From Polaromonas sp. P2-4 (GTDB lineage: Bacteria > Pseudomonadota > Gammaproteobacteria > Burkholderiales > Burkholderiaceae_C), in the NCBI GenBank assembly GCA_024703855.1, contig CP087965.1, positions 5,920,016-5,984,015 on the forward strand: 64,000 nucleotides of DNA, given 5' to 3'. Positions 38,508 through 48,996 of the stretch are shown one piece after another (position 1 is the first letter of the stretch; each line of letters opens with the position of its first letter). The notes below the pieces were generated by a model. That model did no database searches and was not told the DNA's origin. It worked only from the letters and a program-made list of their open reading frames with translations. The translations under genes were made by a program, and so were the position numbers.

Positions 38508-39120
38508 CGCAACACCTCGGCTACCGGCGCAAACGACTTTCGGTGCTGGGGGCAAGCGCCGTGCTCACGCAAGGCCGCCAGGTGCACGGCCGTGCCATAG
38601 CCTTTATGGCCCGCAAAGCCATACTGCGGGTATTCAAGGTGATACGCCTCGCACCAGCGGTCGCGGTACACCTTGGCCAAAATCGAGGCGGCCGAAATGG
38701 CCGGTACCAGCGCGTCGCCTTTCACAATGGCCTCCGCCAGAATGCCGAGCGTCGGCAGGCGGTTGCCGTCCACCAGCACCTTGTTGGGTTTGAGCCGCAA
38801 GCCCTCCACCGCACGCTTCATGGCCAGCATCGTGGCCTGCAAAATATTCAAGCTGTCGATTTCCTCCACGCTGGCCTGGGCTATGGAGCAGCACAGCGCT
38901 TTGGCACGGATTTCGTCGTACAGCTTTTCGCGCCGCAAGGGCGTGAGTTTTTGGAGTCCGCCAAGCCTTGGATCGGGTTCAAGTCGTCAAGGATGACGGC
39001 TGCCGCCACCACGGGCCCGGCCAGTGGCCCGCGCCCGGCCTCATCCACACCGGCCATCAGCCCGGGCGTGTACCAGTACAAGGGGGTTTGCTCAGCCTTC
39101 AAGAATTTTCTGGATTGCAT
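38504..39120 (-). CDS. rnhB: Ribonuclease HII (one frameshift)
   Basis: The core motif LMAGVDEAGRGPLAGPVVAA carries the first acidic residues; LADSKKLTPLRREKLYDEI follows once one T is restored in the run near 38948. Later motifs are VDGNRLP, VPAISAASILAKVYRD and LEYPQYGFAGHKGYGTAVH. About 205 residues from MQSRKFLKAEQTPLYWYTPG. It removes ribonucleotides from DNA in the cytoplasm. The start lies 29 bp inside the lpxB 3' end, and its stop overlaps the next gene, indicating a tightly packed operon. Confidence 0.92.
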
Positions 39121-40324
39121 CGGTCGCTAATTGAGAAGTGTCGCGCTGCAGTTCTATGTGCAACTTGGTGAAGCGTTGTTCAACAGCCGCTATTTTGTCA
39201 GGTGCCGCAGATTTGGCATCCACCCACTGCAGCAGCGCGCTGGCCAGCGCCTCCGGGGTGGCCGCGTCCTGCAGCAACTCGGGCACCACAAAATCCTCAC
39301 AAAGAATATTGGGCAGCCCGACCCAGGGCTGGAGTTGTTTGCGCCGCATGATTTGCCAGGACAGCCAGTTCATGTTGTAGGCAATCACCATGGGGCGCTT
39401 GAACAACGCGGCTTCCAGTGTGGCGGTGCCGCTGGCAATCAGCGTGACATCGCAGGCGGCCAGCACGGTGTGCGACTGACCTTGCACAATCTGCACGTCA
39501 GCCCGCACGCCCGCTTCATCGGCCAGGCGCTCGATCATGTCTTTCAACAAGGGCACCGCGGGTGCTATGAATTTAATAGCATGTTGCGCCCGTTTTACAA
39601 GGGCTGCAGCCTCAAAAAACCTGCTTGCCAGGTACTGGATTTCAGACTTGCGGCTGCCCGGCAAAATGGCAATCACCGTATCTTCATCGTGCAAGCCCAG
39701 CTTGCGTCTGGCAGCACTCCGGTCCGGCTGCATGGGAATCACATTGGCCAGCGGATGCCCCACGTAAGTTGCGGCTATGCCATGGGCAGCCAACAAGGCC
39801 GGTTCAAACGGAAAAATGCACAGCACATGGTCGGCGCTGCGCCGGATTTTTTCCACACGGTCTGCGCGCCACGCCCAAACGGAAGGGCAAACAAAATGAA
39901 CGGTCTTGATGCCTTCGGCTTTTAACCCAGCCTCAAGATCAAGGTTGAAATCGGGTGCATCGACCCCGATGAAGATATCGGGACGCTGCCCGGTAAGTGA
40001 TCCAAGCAGGTGCTTTTTGAGTTGCTTGCGGATGCCGACGATTTCACGGTAGTGGCTGAGCACCTCCACATAACCGCGCACCGCCAGTTTGTCGCTGGGC
40101 CACAAAGCATGAAAACCCCGGCTCGCCATCTGCGGTCCGCCGATGCCGCCTGAAGTCATCGTGGGCCAACGCGTTTTGAGGCCATCGAGCAGCAAGCCCG
40201 CCAACAAATCGCCAGAAGTTTCGCCCGCCACCATGGCCACATGGGGAGCGTCCTGCACGAACGACCTGGCAGCGAGCCCACCAGCCTCTGTACGGATGGG
40301 CAGAGGGGTAGGAACAACCAACAT
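39092..40324 (-). CDS. lpxB: Lipid-A-disaccharide synthase
   Basis: Intact 410-residue protein. After an N-terminal extension of about 28 residues comes VAMVAGETSGDLLAGLLLDG, then GIGGPQMASRGF, IGVDAPDFNLDLE, VCPSVWAWRADRVEKIRR and the GT-B signatures LIASGTATLEAALFKRPMVI and VGLPNILCEDFVVPELLQ. It joins two UDP-diacylglucosamine derivatives in lipid A synthesis at the inner membrane. Residues around KRAQHAIKFIAPAV come from an in-frame R1 copy. It sits 6 bp after lpxA. Confidence 0.95.
   Translation of the reverse strand: MLVVPTPLPIRTEAGGLAARSFVQDAPHVAMVAGETSGDLLAGLLLDGLKTRWPTMTSGGIGGPQMASRGFHALWPSDKLAVRGYVEVLSHYREIVGIRKQLKKHLLGSLTGQRPDIFIGVDAPDFNLDLEAGLKAEGIKTVHFVCPSVWAWRADRVEKIRRSADHVLCIFPFEPALLAAHGIAATYVGHPLANVIPMQPDRSAARRKLGLHDEDTVIAILPGSRKSEIQYLASRFFEAAALVKRAQHAIKFIAPAVPLLKDMIERLADEAGVRADVQIVQGQSHTVLAACDVTLIASGTATLEAALFKRPMVIAYNMNWLSWQIMRRKQLQPWVGLPNILCEDFVVPELLQDAATPEALASALLQWVDAKSAAPDKIAAVEQRFTKLHIELQRDTSQLATDAIQKILEG
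39563..39620 (+). repeat. R1 repeat in frame inside lpxB
   Basis: TGCTATGAATTTAATAGC, TGTTGCGCCCGTTTTACAAG and GGCTGCAGCCTCAAAAA follow the R1 pattern hairpin by hairpin. The opposite strand encodes FEAAALVKRAQHAIKFIA of LpxB with no disruption of the frame. Confidence 0.7.
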
Positions 40325-40330
40325 CTGCGC

Positions 40331-41151
40331 CTAACGGACGATGCCGCGTTGCGGCGAGGTTTGCTCTAAAAATGAGAGCATCATCTGCACATCTGGTGCC
40401 GACTCTGGGTACTTTTCAGTCAGATCGGCAATTCGCACCTTGGCGTTTTCCAGCGTGAGCTCGTCGCTGTAAAGCGCCTTGTGCATGGCCTTGACTGCAG
40501 CCAGCCGTTCTGCAGAAAAGCCCCGCCGCCGCAGCCCTTCAAAATTCATGGAACGCGCCTCGGCGGGTTGGCCTTGCGACATCACAAAGGGCGGTAAATC
40601 GGCAAACAGCAACGAACACATAGCCGTCATGCTGTGCGCGCCCAGTCGTACAAACTGGTGCACCACCGTAAATCCACCCAAAATCACCCAGTCGCCCACC
40701 TGCACATGACCAGCCAGCTGGGAGTTGTTGGCAAAAATGGTGTTATTGCCCACAACGCAGTCATGCGCCAGGTGCACATAGGCCATGATCCAGTTGTCGT
40801 CGCCAACACGCGTCACGCCGCTGTCGCCCGGCGAGCCAATATTGAAGGTGCAAAACTCGCGGATGGTGTTGCGGTCGCCAATCACCAGCTCGCAGGGCTC
40901 ACCCGCGTATTTTTGTCCTGCGGAATCGCGCCCAGCGAATTGAACTGAAAAATCCGGTTGTCACGGCCTATCGTGGTGTGGCCTTCAATCACGCAGTGCG
41001 CACCAATGGTGGTGCCAGGCCCGACCTTGACGTTGGGGCCGATGACGGTGTAAGGCCCTACGCTAACCGAGCTGTCCAGCTGGGCCTGTGGATCAACAAG
41101 GGCCGTGGCATGAATGCCTGGCACGGCGGGCACGGTGGCTTGGGCGCTCAT
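40331..41151 (-). CDS. lpxA: UDP-N-acetylglucosamine O-acyltransferase (one frameshift)
   Basis: Starts MSAQATVPAVPGIHATALVD. The left-handed beta helix of hexapeptide repeats is visible (VGPYTVIGPNVKVGPGTTIG, CVIEGHTTIGRDNRIFQFNS). One base is missing in the T-run near 40913, where QDKKYAGEPCELVIGDRNTI should read through. The catalytic His lies in AYVHLAHDCVVGNNTIFANN. The C-terminal helical part ends LEQTSPQRGIVR. About 273 residues. It adds the first acyl chain in lipid A synthesis in the cytoplasm. Order lpxD-fabZ-lpxA-lpxB is the classical one. Confidence 0.95.
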
Positions 41152-41167
41152 GTCCTTTGAGCCATCT

Positions 41168-41606
41168 TCAAGCAATGGTGCGCATGGTGCACATCAGTTC
41201 GGCCACGCAAGCAACGTTTTCGCCCACGCGTCACACCTTTGAATTTGAAGATGCCCGCCTTCATGCGGTCCAGCGTAACGTCCATGATGAGCTGGTCACC
41301 GGGCTCGACGGGCCGCTTGAAACGGGCACCGTCAATGCCGGCAAAGTAATAAACCGTTTTGTCGTCGGGCGTCACGCCCAGGGTGTCAAAGGCCAGCAAG
41401 GCTGCCGCCTGCGCCATGGCTTCAAGCATCAACACACCCGGCATCACGGGATGATGCGGAAAGTGCCCCATGAAAAACGGCTCATTGATCGTGACGTTTT
41501 TCAGCGCCTTGATGCTTTTGCCTTTTTCGATTTCGAGCACGCGGTCAACCAGCAAAATAGGGTAACGATGCGGCAGCTGTTTGAGAATTTGGTGAATGTC
41601 CATCAT
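41168..41606 (-). CDS. fabZ: 3-hydroxyacyl-ACP dehydratase (one frameshift)
   Basis: MMDIHQILKQLPHRYPILLV starts within the lpxD stop codon (ATGA overlap). The hot-dog fold carries the catalytic pair in MGHFPHHPVMPGVLMLEAMA (His and Glu), then FAGIDGARFKRPVEPGDQL. A base is missing near 41228; the corrected C-terminus is GVTRVGENVACVAELMCTMR and ends TIA with TGA at 41168-41170. About 146 residues. It dehydrates 3-hydroxyacyl-ACP for fatty acid elongation and balances the same pool used by LpxA and LpxD. Confidence 0.93.
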
Positions 41607-42667
41607 GATTTTTCTTGAATGTGCGCTGAATGCAGTATGGATTTTTCAGCTTGTTTGAGTCTTTCACGCAAGGCGTGAAGCTGCTTGAGCGTTGCAGCGT
41701 TTTTTTCCCACGCGGTATTGTCGTCGATGGGAAAGAGGCCGGTGTAATGCCCTGGCTTCAAAATCGAGCGCGTCACTACCGATGCCGCCGAAATATGCAC
41801 ATGGTCAGCCAGGCGCAAGTGGCCCAGCACAATGGCGCCTCCCCCTACCGTGCAATGCGCACCAATGCTTGCGCTGCCCGCCACACCCGCACAACCCGCC
41901 ATGGCGGTGTGTTGCCCCACCCGGACGTTGTGACCGATCTGCACCAGGTTGTCGAGCTTGACGCCGTCTTCCAGCACGGTGTCTTGCAAAGCGCCCCGGT
42001 CAATGCAGGTGTTGGCCCCGATCTCCACATCGTTACCAATCTGCACCGCACCCAGCTGCTCAATCTTGACCCACTGGCCATCATGCGGCGCGAAGCCAAA
42101 GCCATCCGCACCAATCACCGCACCGGGATGCACGATGCAGCGCTCACCCATCCGGCAGCCATCAGCCACAGTGACGCGGGCTGACAGTCGGCTGTCGGCA
42201 CCAATCACCACGCGCTCGCCAATCACGCAATGTGCGGCAATGTGCACACCAGCACCAATCACGGCACCCGCCGCAATGCAGGCAAACGCGCCAACTGAAA
42301 CACCCGGTGCCAGCGTCGCAGCAGGGTCAATATAGGCGCTGGGATGAATGTGCGGCGCAGTTTCCGGGAAATGCTGCCGTTTCCATATCTGGGTGATCAG
42401 CGCGAAGCAGTGATAGGGATCGTCCACCACGATGCAGGCACCACGGCTGATGGCTGCCTCGCGGGATGCGGGAGCCACTACAACACAGGCCGCCGCAGAT
42501 CGCGCGAGCTTGGCCAAATACTTGGGGTGACTGAGGAAACTCAGGTCGTGGGGCCCGGCAGCCTCGAGCGTGGAGAGGCGCTCTATCAGAACATCCGGGT
42601 CGCCGAGCAGCTCGGCATGGACCGCGCCAGCCAGGGACTGGACGATATCGGCAAGACGTAGCGTCAC
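41603..42667 (-). CDS. lpxD: UDP-3-O-(3-hydroxyacyl)glucosamine N-acyltransferase
   Basis: Intact 354-residue protein beginning MTLRLADIVQSLAGAVHAEL. The N-terminal uridine-binding domain (LSTLEAAGPHDLSFLSHPKY) is followed by a long hexapeptide beta helix (HPSAYIDPAATLAPGVSVGA and on). It contains GFGFAPHDGQWVKIEQLG and the catalytic His region VLEDGVKLDNLVQIGHNVRV. The C-terminal helix ends HIQEKS. It adds the second acyl chain in lipid A synthesis. It follows ompH by 46 bp. Confidence 0.95.
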   Translation of the reverse strand: MTLRLADIVQSLAGAVHAELLGDPDVLIERLSTLEAAGPHDLSFLSHPKYLAKLARSAAACVVVAPASREAAISRGACIVVDDPYHCFALITQIWKRQHFPETAPHIHPSAYIDPAATLAPGVSVGAFACIAAGAVIGAGVHIAAHCVIGERVVIGADSRLSARVTVADGCRMGERCIVHPGAVIGADGFGFAPHDGQWVKIEQLGAVQIGNDVEIGANTCIDRGALQDTVLEDGVKLDNLVQIGHNVRVGQHTAMAGCAGVAGSASIGAHCTVGGGAIVLGHLRLADHVHISAASVVTRSILKPGHYTGLFPIDDNTAWEKNAATLKQLHALRERLKQAEKSILHSAHIQEKS

Positions 42668-42713
42668 ACTGCGCCTGCCTTTTTTCGTCGATTTTCGTGG
42701 TGAACACCCGCAA

Positions 42714-43221
42714 TTAACGGGCGGCGTTCAACGCCTTGATCACCTTGTCGGTGATGTCATGCTTGGGATTGACATACACCGAATCCTGAAGAATCAGGTC
42801 GTATTTCTCTGCTTCAGCCAGTGTTTTAACCACCTTGTTGGCGCGCTCAATCACCTGCTGCAATTCTTCATTTTTACGTGTGTTCAGGTCTTCCTGAAAC
42901 TCTCGGCGCTTGCGCTGGAGTTCCCTGTCTTGATCCATCAACTGCTTTTGACGCGTGTTGCGCTGGCTCTCGGCCAGCGTGGGCGCCTCACGCTCGAATT
43001 TATCGGACAGCGTTTTCAGCTGCGTCCCGAGATCGTTGATCTCTTTCTCGCGCTTGCTGAACTCTTGCTCCAGTTTGGTCTGGGCCGCTTTGGCTGAATT
43101 GGCTTCACGGAAAATCCGGTCAAGATTGACGATGCCGACCCTGAACTCCTGCGCACTGACGGATAAACCCTGCCACCGCGATGATGAAGCCCAGAAAAGT
43201 TTTGCTTAAAAAATGATTCAT
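42714..43221 (-). CDS. OmpH/Skp-family periplasmic chaperone (frameshift near the signal peptide)
   Basis: The ATG at 43219-43221 overlaps the bamA stop (TAATG). MNHFLSKTFLGFIIAVAG is the start of a signal peptide; a one-base error near 43164 leads into LSVSAQEFRVGIVNLDRIFR. Next comes the long coiled coil typical of Skp (KAAQTKLEQEFSKREKEIND, RKRREFQEDLNTRKNEELQQ), and the end AEKYDLILQDSVYVNPKHDI then KALNAAR. About 168 residues. Skp-like proteins hold unfolded outer-membrane proteins for BamA, encoded just upstream. Confidence 0.88.
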
Positions 43222-45518
43222 TAGAAAGATGTACCAATTTGGAATTGCAAGCGCTCTATTTTATCGCCTGGCATTTTACGCAATGGCAATGCATAGGCGA
43301 TACGCAGAGGACCCACTGGAGAAATCCAGCTGACACCGATACCAGCGGAGACCCTCAGCTCGCTGAGGCGATAACGTTCTTTTCGCCAAACACATTTCCG
43401 GCATCCATAAAACCGTACATGCGCAAGGTCCGGTCATTGCCTGCGCCCGGAAATGGCGCAATGACCTCTGCATTCAGTGTCAGCTTCTTTCGGGCCACCA
43501 ACCGCCAGGGTTGACGAATCTCGGGGGCCCAGGGAGCTTTGCTCAAATCCACGAACCGAGCCCAAACCACCCGAGTAGTGGTTCTTGAAAAGCGGGTAAG
43601 GTTGGCCACTAAGACCTTTACCCCAGCCCAATTCACCATTCAGGGCGATTGTGAACTGCTTGTTAAGCGGTATGTATTGCTGAATCTGGTAATTGGCGCG
43701 CACGAACTTGATATCGCCTGCCACGCCCCAGTCGCCATAAACACGCTGATACCGCCCGGTAGTTGGCACCAGCGCACTGTCCCGGCTATCGCGCGACCAG
43801 CCTACGGTCAGTGGGATGGAGTCACTCTTGTTACCGAACTGATTGGCGTAGTTCTGATAGCTCACGGGAAGGTTGGTTCCCGGCACAATTGTGAGGGACT
43901 CGTAGCCGGTACCAAAATAAACCGTGTCGCTCTCGGTGAAGGGAACACCAAAACGAATACTTGCACCGCGAGTTTTCAGTGCGTAGTCTCCGCCCTGGCC
44001 AGTCTGCGGCTTGGAGGTACGGTCATAGACATCAATGGTGCGGGAAATGCCGTCAGCCGTGAAATAAGGATCAATCGTGCTCAACACAAGCTGGCGATTT
44101 GATTTGCTGGTATTGAGCTCAAGGCCCAGGTAGTTGCCCGAGCCGAAAACGTTTTCCTGCTTGATACCCAGCATCAGGGAAAGGCTGTCAGCACTGGAGA
44201 AGCCAGCACCCAATTGCAGATTACCGGTGGGTTTTTCGACCACGGTCACGGTCAAATCGACCTGGTCAGCAGTGCCTGTGACTTCCTGCATGTCAACATT
44301 CACGTCGGTGAAAAACCCCAGACGGTCAACGCGGCTTCATGAAAGACGGATTTTGTCACCGTCGTACCAGGATGATTCGAACTGACGAAACTCCCGACGC
44401 ACGACCTCGTCGTGGGTGCGGTTGTTGCCCGCCACGTTGACGCGCCGCACATAAGCGCGGCGCGAGGGGTCTGCCTGCAATACAAAAGCCACGCGACTGT
44501 TGGCCCGGTCAATCTCTGGTGTGGCTTCCACTTTGGCAAAGGCAAACCCAAACGTCCCGAAGTACTCGGTAAAGGCCTTGGTTGTCTCAGCAACCCTGTC
44601 GGCGTTATAGGGCTCTCCCGGCTGGATGGTCACCAGGGATTTGAACTCTTCTTCCTTGCCCAGGTAATTGCCCTCAAGCTTGACGCTAGAGACCACAAAG
44701 CGCTCGCCTTCAGTGATGTTGAGAATGACCGTTATGCTCTGTTTGTCAGGAGAAATTGCGACCTGGGATGAATCTACTTTGAACTCAAGATAACCGCGCG
44801 ACAAATAGTAGGAGCGTAATGTCTCGATATCCGCATTGAGCTTGGCTCGGGAATAGCGGTCGGACTTGGTATACCAACTCAACCAGCCACCGGTGTCGAG
44901 GTCAAACAGGCCCAGCAAAGTCGATTCTTTGAATGCCTTGTTGCCCGTGATCTGAATTTCCTTGATCTTTGCAACATCGCCTTCGACAACGCTGAAAGTC
45001 AGGTTCACGCGATTGCGTTCAATCGGCGTCACTGTGGTAATCACCTCAGCGCCGTACAAGCTCTTGTTGATGTACTGGCGCTTGAGCTCCTGCTCGGCCT
45101 TGTCGGCAAGGGCTTTGTCGAAAGGCTGGCCATCGGCGATGCCCACTTCATGAAGCGCTTTTTTCAGCGCATCCTTGTCAAACTCCTTGGTGCCCACGAA
45201 GTCCACATCGGCCACCGTAGGACGCTCTTCAACAATCACCACCAGTACGTCACCGCTGACTTCAAGTCGCACGTCCTTGAACAAACCCAGGCCGAACAGC
45301 GCTCGAATGGCTGTTGATCCCTTCTCGTCGTTATAGGTTTCACCTACACGAAAAGGAAGCGAGGCAAAAATCGTTCCGGGCTCGACCCGCTGTAAACCTT
45401 CAACCCGAATATCACGAACCGTAAATGGGTCAACCGCCCAAGCGGCGTTGGCGACAAGCAAACCAGCGGCAATGGCACAGACAGCACGAATTTTGAATCG
45501 ATTTAATTGTTTTTGCAT
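43221..45518 (-). CDS. bamA: Outer membrane protein assembly factor BamA (one in-frame TGA, two frameshifts)
   Basis: MQKQLNRFKIRAVCAIAAGL is a signal peptide (ending NAAWA). Five POTRA domains span about 26-430 (FTVRDIRVEGLQRVEPGTIF first). The frame then meets TGA at 44337-44339 where Arg is expected (KIRLS, stop, SRVDRLGFFTDVN continues in frame), a likely C-to-T change of CGA. The beta barrel follows, with GWSRDSRDSALVPTTG and the lid motif GSVRGFEQSSLGPRD. Breaks lie near 43487 and 43360. The end is KIERLQFQIGTSF, with the aromatic C-terminal residue usual for outer-membrane barrels. It is essential in Gram-negative bacteria. Confidence 0.94.
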
Positions 45519-45542
45519 GAAATGTATGGAATTAGCCCGGCA

Positions 45543-46919
45543 TCAGCGAAAGAGCCGGGTGACATCATTAAACAAGGCAATAGACATCATGCCCAGCAGG
45601 ATCGCAACGCCACCGCGCTGCAGCCGGTCCATCCAGACGTCAGACACGCCTCGGCCAGTGATCCACTCCCAAAGATAATACATCAGGTGCCCACCATCCA
45701 AAACCGGCAGTGGCAGTAAATTCAGCACACCCAGGCTCACGCTGATCAGGGCCAGAAACAACAGGTACGCGGACCAGCCAAGACTGGCCGACTTCCCGGC
45801 GTAATCCGCGATAGTGAGTGGTCCGCTCAGATTTTTGAGCGAGGCTTCACCGATCACCATCTTCCCAATCATCTTGAGCGTCAGCAGCGAAACCTCCCAG
45901 GTACGAACAACGCCCTGCCATAAACCATCCAGAGGCCCGTAACGCACCGTCACAAATTCGGGCGGCGCGCCCACATAAGCGCCTATTCGGGCAACCGCTG
46001 TTCCAGCCTCCTGTTTGAGCTCGGGCGTGACCTGCAATTCAAGCGGCTGGCCGGCGCGCAGAAGTTGCCAGCGCTGCGGCGCCATGACTGCGGCGCTCCC
46101 GCTGGCAGACGGTGCCGAAGCCCGTATGGTTTCACGCAACTGCTGCCCATCCACGATGGCGGTATCGCCCACGCGCAGCACCACATCGCCCGCACGCAAG
46201 CCGGATTTTTCTGCTGCACCGCCGGCCATGACCTCGCCAATCACGGGGCGTGTCCATGGCCCGAGAATGCCGATTTTTCTGAACAACTGGGCATCGGCTT
46301 CGGCGGCACCGAGTTTGCTGAGCGCCAGCAGCACATGCCGCGAAGATCCGCCCGATTCGTCCCCCAGCACCAGTTGCAAGTCGCGGCCATCGAGAGCGCC
46401 CTGCGTGAGCCGCCAGCGAAGGTCTTCAAACGATTGGACAGTTTCCAGCTCATCACCCTCGAACGCTGCCTGCTGAACGGTCTCGGAGCCGCGCAAACCC
46501 GCCTTCTCTGCCAGCGAACCCGCTACTGGGCTTGCCAAAATAGCTTTGGGCTCCTGCAAGCCGCTCCAGTTAACGACAGCGTAGAGCAGTACGGCCAAAA
46601 GCAAATTGGCGATGGGGCCGGCAGCCACAACCGCCGCACGGGATTTCAAGGGTTGGGTGTTGAAGGCCAGGTGGCGTTCGGCCGGATCGACCGGTGCCTC
46701 GCGCTCGTCGAGCATCTTCACATAGCCACCCAGCGGCAGCATGCCAATGGCAAATTCAGTGGGTTTGTTCTTGAGCCGCCAGGTGTAAACAGGCTTGCCA
46801 AATCCGATGGAAAACTTCAGCACCTTGATGCCGCAGGCCACCGCAACCCGGTAATGACCGTACTCGTGCACCGTAATCAAAATGCCCAGCGCAACAACAA
46901 AAGCAATCAGCGTCAGCAT
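45543..46919 (-). CDS. rseP: Site-2 metalloprotease RseP
   Basis: Begins MLTLIAFVVALGILITVHEY with the zinc motif HEYGH in the first membrane helix. GIKVLKFSIGFGKPVY and IGMLPLGGYVKMLDERE follow, then two PDZ domains (GSLAEKAGLRGSET; AAEKSGLRAGDVVLRVGDTA), and the second zinc ligand motif LLPLPVLDGGHLMYYLWE. About 458 residues. It cleaves the anti-sigma factor in the membrane during envelope stress. The raw frame is open straight from dxr because of a one-base loss there, giving a false fusion. The true start is the ATG at 46917-46919, 1 bp after the dxr stop. Confidence 0.94.
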   Translation of the reverse strand: MLTLIAFVVALGILITVHEYGHYRVAVACGIKVLKFSIGFGKPVYTWRLKNKPTEFAIGMLPLGGYVKMLDEREAPVDPAERHLAFNTQPLKSRAAVVAAGPIANLLLAVLLYAVVNWSGLQEPKAILASPVAGSLAEKAGLRGSETVQQAAFEGDELETVQSFEDLRWRLTQGALDGRDLQLVLGDESGGSSRHVLLALSKLGAAEADAQLFRKIGILGPWTRPVIGEVMAGGAAEKSGLRAGDVVLRVGDTAIVDGQQLRETIRASAPSASGSAAVMAPQRWQLLRAGQPLELQVTPELKQEAGTAVARIGAYVGAPPEFVTVRYGPLDGLWQGVVRTWEVSLLTLKMIGKMVIGEASLKNLSGPLTIADYAGKSASLGWSAYLLFLALISVSLGVLNLLPLPVLDGGHLMYYLWEWITGRGVSDVWMDRLQRGGVAILLGMMSIALFNDVTRLFR

Positions 46920-46920
46920 G

Positions 46921-48122
46921 TCAGGACTCCAGACGTTCAGCGATTTGACCGGCAACCAAACGAGCCCCGCGTCCAGCGCGAGCAAACCCTCAATATCGTT
47001 CACCTCAGAGACCGGCACGGCGTCCAAAGTTGCATGATTTACCTGATGGATGTGATCAAAGCGGATTCGCCTGTCCAGAAACGCCGCCACGGCCACCTCG
47101 TTGGCCGCATTGAGCACCGCCGTGCTGCCCACAGGCGCATTAAGGACCTCCCAGGCCAGCGGCAGGCCCGGAAATCGCTCATTGTCGGGCACCTCAAACG
47201 TCATGGTTGCCAGCGATTTGAAGTCCAGCGCTTTGGCACCCGAGGTGATGCGGTCCGGCCAGGCCAGGCCGTAAGCAATCGGAACGCGCATGTCGGGTGT
47301 TCCGAGTTGCGCCACGACGGAGGTGTCATGGTACTGCACCATCGAATGGATGATGCTTTGGGGGTGAATCACCACTTCGATTTGCTGCGGCGTCAAGCCA
47401 AACAAGTACTTGGCCTCGATGACTTCCAGGGCCTTGTTCATCATGGTGGCGGAGTCCACCGATATCTTGCGGCCCATCACCCAGTTCGGATGCGCGCAGG
47501 CTTCGTCGGGCGTCACGTACCGCAGGCTGTCCGGCGCACGCGTGCAGGAAACGGCCCGCCTGATGCGGTCAAGATGATCTTTTCAACGCGCTGCAGCCAG
47601 GTCGCCGAATCTTCTGGCAAGGACTGGAAAATGGCCGAATGCTCGCTATCGATAGGCAGCAGCTGCGCACCGCCTGCGCGCACCGCCGCCATGAACACGT
47701 CACCACCCACCACCAGCGCTTCCTTGTTGGCCAGCAACAGGCGCTTGCCGGCCTTGGCGGCGGCCATGCACGGCGCCAGGCCGGCCGCGCCCACAATGGC
47801 GGCCATGACGGTGTCCACGAGTTCGTGAGACGCTATCATTTCGAGAGCATCTGGCGCCCATAGCACCTGGACAGGAAGCTGATTTTGCTTGATTTTTTTC
47901 GGCCAGGAGACGGGCATGCGGCTCGCTCACCATCACCGCATACTGCGGCTTGAATTGCGCGCACTGCGCCAGCATCAGCTCGACCTGAGTCGCCGCACTG
48001 AGTGCAAACACCTCAAAGCGCTCGGGATGGCTGGCAATCACATCGAGCGTATTGACGCCTACAGAACCGGTGGACCCCAGAACGGTAACGCGCTGTTTTT
48101 TAAACGACATGCTAAGGGACAT
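46921..48122 (-). CDS. dxr: 1-deoxy-D-xylulose 5-phosphate reductoisomerase (about three frameshifts)
   Basis: MSLSMSFKKQRVTVLGSTGS has the NADPH motif GSTGSVG. Further motifs are VMAAIVGAAGLAPCMAAAKA, RLLLANKEALVVGGDVFMAA, LPIDSEHSAIFQ and ILTASGGPF, then PNWVMGRKISVDSATMMNKA (metal and substrate site). Breaks occur near 47890, 47530 and 46958. Restoring one G at the last gives ALDAGARLVAGQIAERLES and a TGA at 46921. About 400 residues. It makes methylerythritol phosphate for isoprenoids, feeding UppS in the same operon. A probable R1-derived segment encodes VLWAPDALEMIAS. Confidence 0.93.
47831..47873 (+). repeat. Possible degenerate R1 repeat in frame inside dxr
   Basis: CGCTATCATTTCGAGAGCAT followed by CTGGCGCCCATAGCACCTGG keeps the order of R1 elements with more mismatches than other copies. 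The segment it encodes is also a natural part of Dxr, so chance resemblance is possible. Confidence 0.4.
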
Positions 48123-48130
48123 GAAAGCGC

Positions 48131-48996
48131 CTAGAGAGAGGCCAACATCATGGCCAGTGGCAAGGTTGGCAGCAAGGCGTCAACGCGATCCAACACGCCG
48201 CCATGGCCAGGCAGCAAGCCGCTGGAGTCTTTCACGCCCACGCTGCGCTTGATCAAGGACTCGACCAGATCTCCCACCACACTCATGGCGGTCAGAAAGA
48301 TCACCGCCAGCAACATCATCACGAGGCCATGCTGTTCGACGAGGCGGGTATAGAGCGTCTGGCCCTGCCAAAACCGGTGCCAGCGCTATCGCCTGCCGCG
48401 CCCAGCGAAACCCAGACCAGTGAAAGCGCCACCACGCCCGCCATGCCGCCCCACACCCCTTCCCAGCTTTTACCCGGACTGATGGAGGGCGCCAGCTTTC
48501 CCTTGCTGAAGCGTCCACCAAACGTGCGACCTGCGAAATAAGCAAAGATGTCGGCCACCCAGACCAGCAGCAACACCGACAGCAAAAAATTGACACCGAT
48601 GACACGGGCTTGCGCGACGGCCAGCCAGGCCAGCCAGAGAGCGAGCAGACCACCCACCAAACGCAGCGTCTTGGGGATGCGCGGCCAGCCAGTCACGCCA
48701 TGGCGCAGAAGCCAGCCACCGGCCAATACCCAGACAGCTCCGGCTGCAGCCCAGAGCATGGGCAAAGGTTTTTCCAGCAAGCCGCCATACCAGGACACGC
48801 CGCACATCAGCACGCAAACGGCAGCAAGCCCCAAAGAGCCACCCTGTCCAAACGCATTCAAACGGCCCCACTCCCACGCGCCGGCGGCAATCAGCACCAG
48901 GGCAACAGCGCAAAAAGGAACCGGCGTCTTGTAGAAAAGCGCAGGCAACAAAATTGCCAGCAAGACAATTGCCGTGATCACACGCTGTTTAAGCAT
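48131..48996 (-). CDS. cdsA: Phosphatidate cytidylyltransferase (one frameshift)
   Basis: MLKQRVITAIVLLAILLPAL starts an inner-membrane protein with about eight helices. WVADIFAYFAGRTFGGRFSK and ISPGKSWEGVWGGMAGVVAL are family marks. A base is missing near 48363; the corrected end carries the CDP-diglyceride synthase signature SLIKRSVGVKDSSGLLPGHG then GVLDRVDALL. About 288 residues. It makes CDP-diacylglycerol for all phospholipids. The ATG overlaps the uppS stop by one base. Confidence 0.93.

Noticed and set aside
45543..47516. A single 657-codon open frame joining dxr to rseP
   Set aside because: One G restored near 46958 gives the normal Dxr end (ALDAGARLVAGQIAERLES) and a stop at 46921, one base before the RseP ATG. 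The fusion is an artefact of a missing base.
46065..47828. 587-codon open frame antisense to rseP/dxr
   Set aside because: Composition is a mirror of the coding strand and no family features are visible; the other strand encodes RseP and Dxr motifs.
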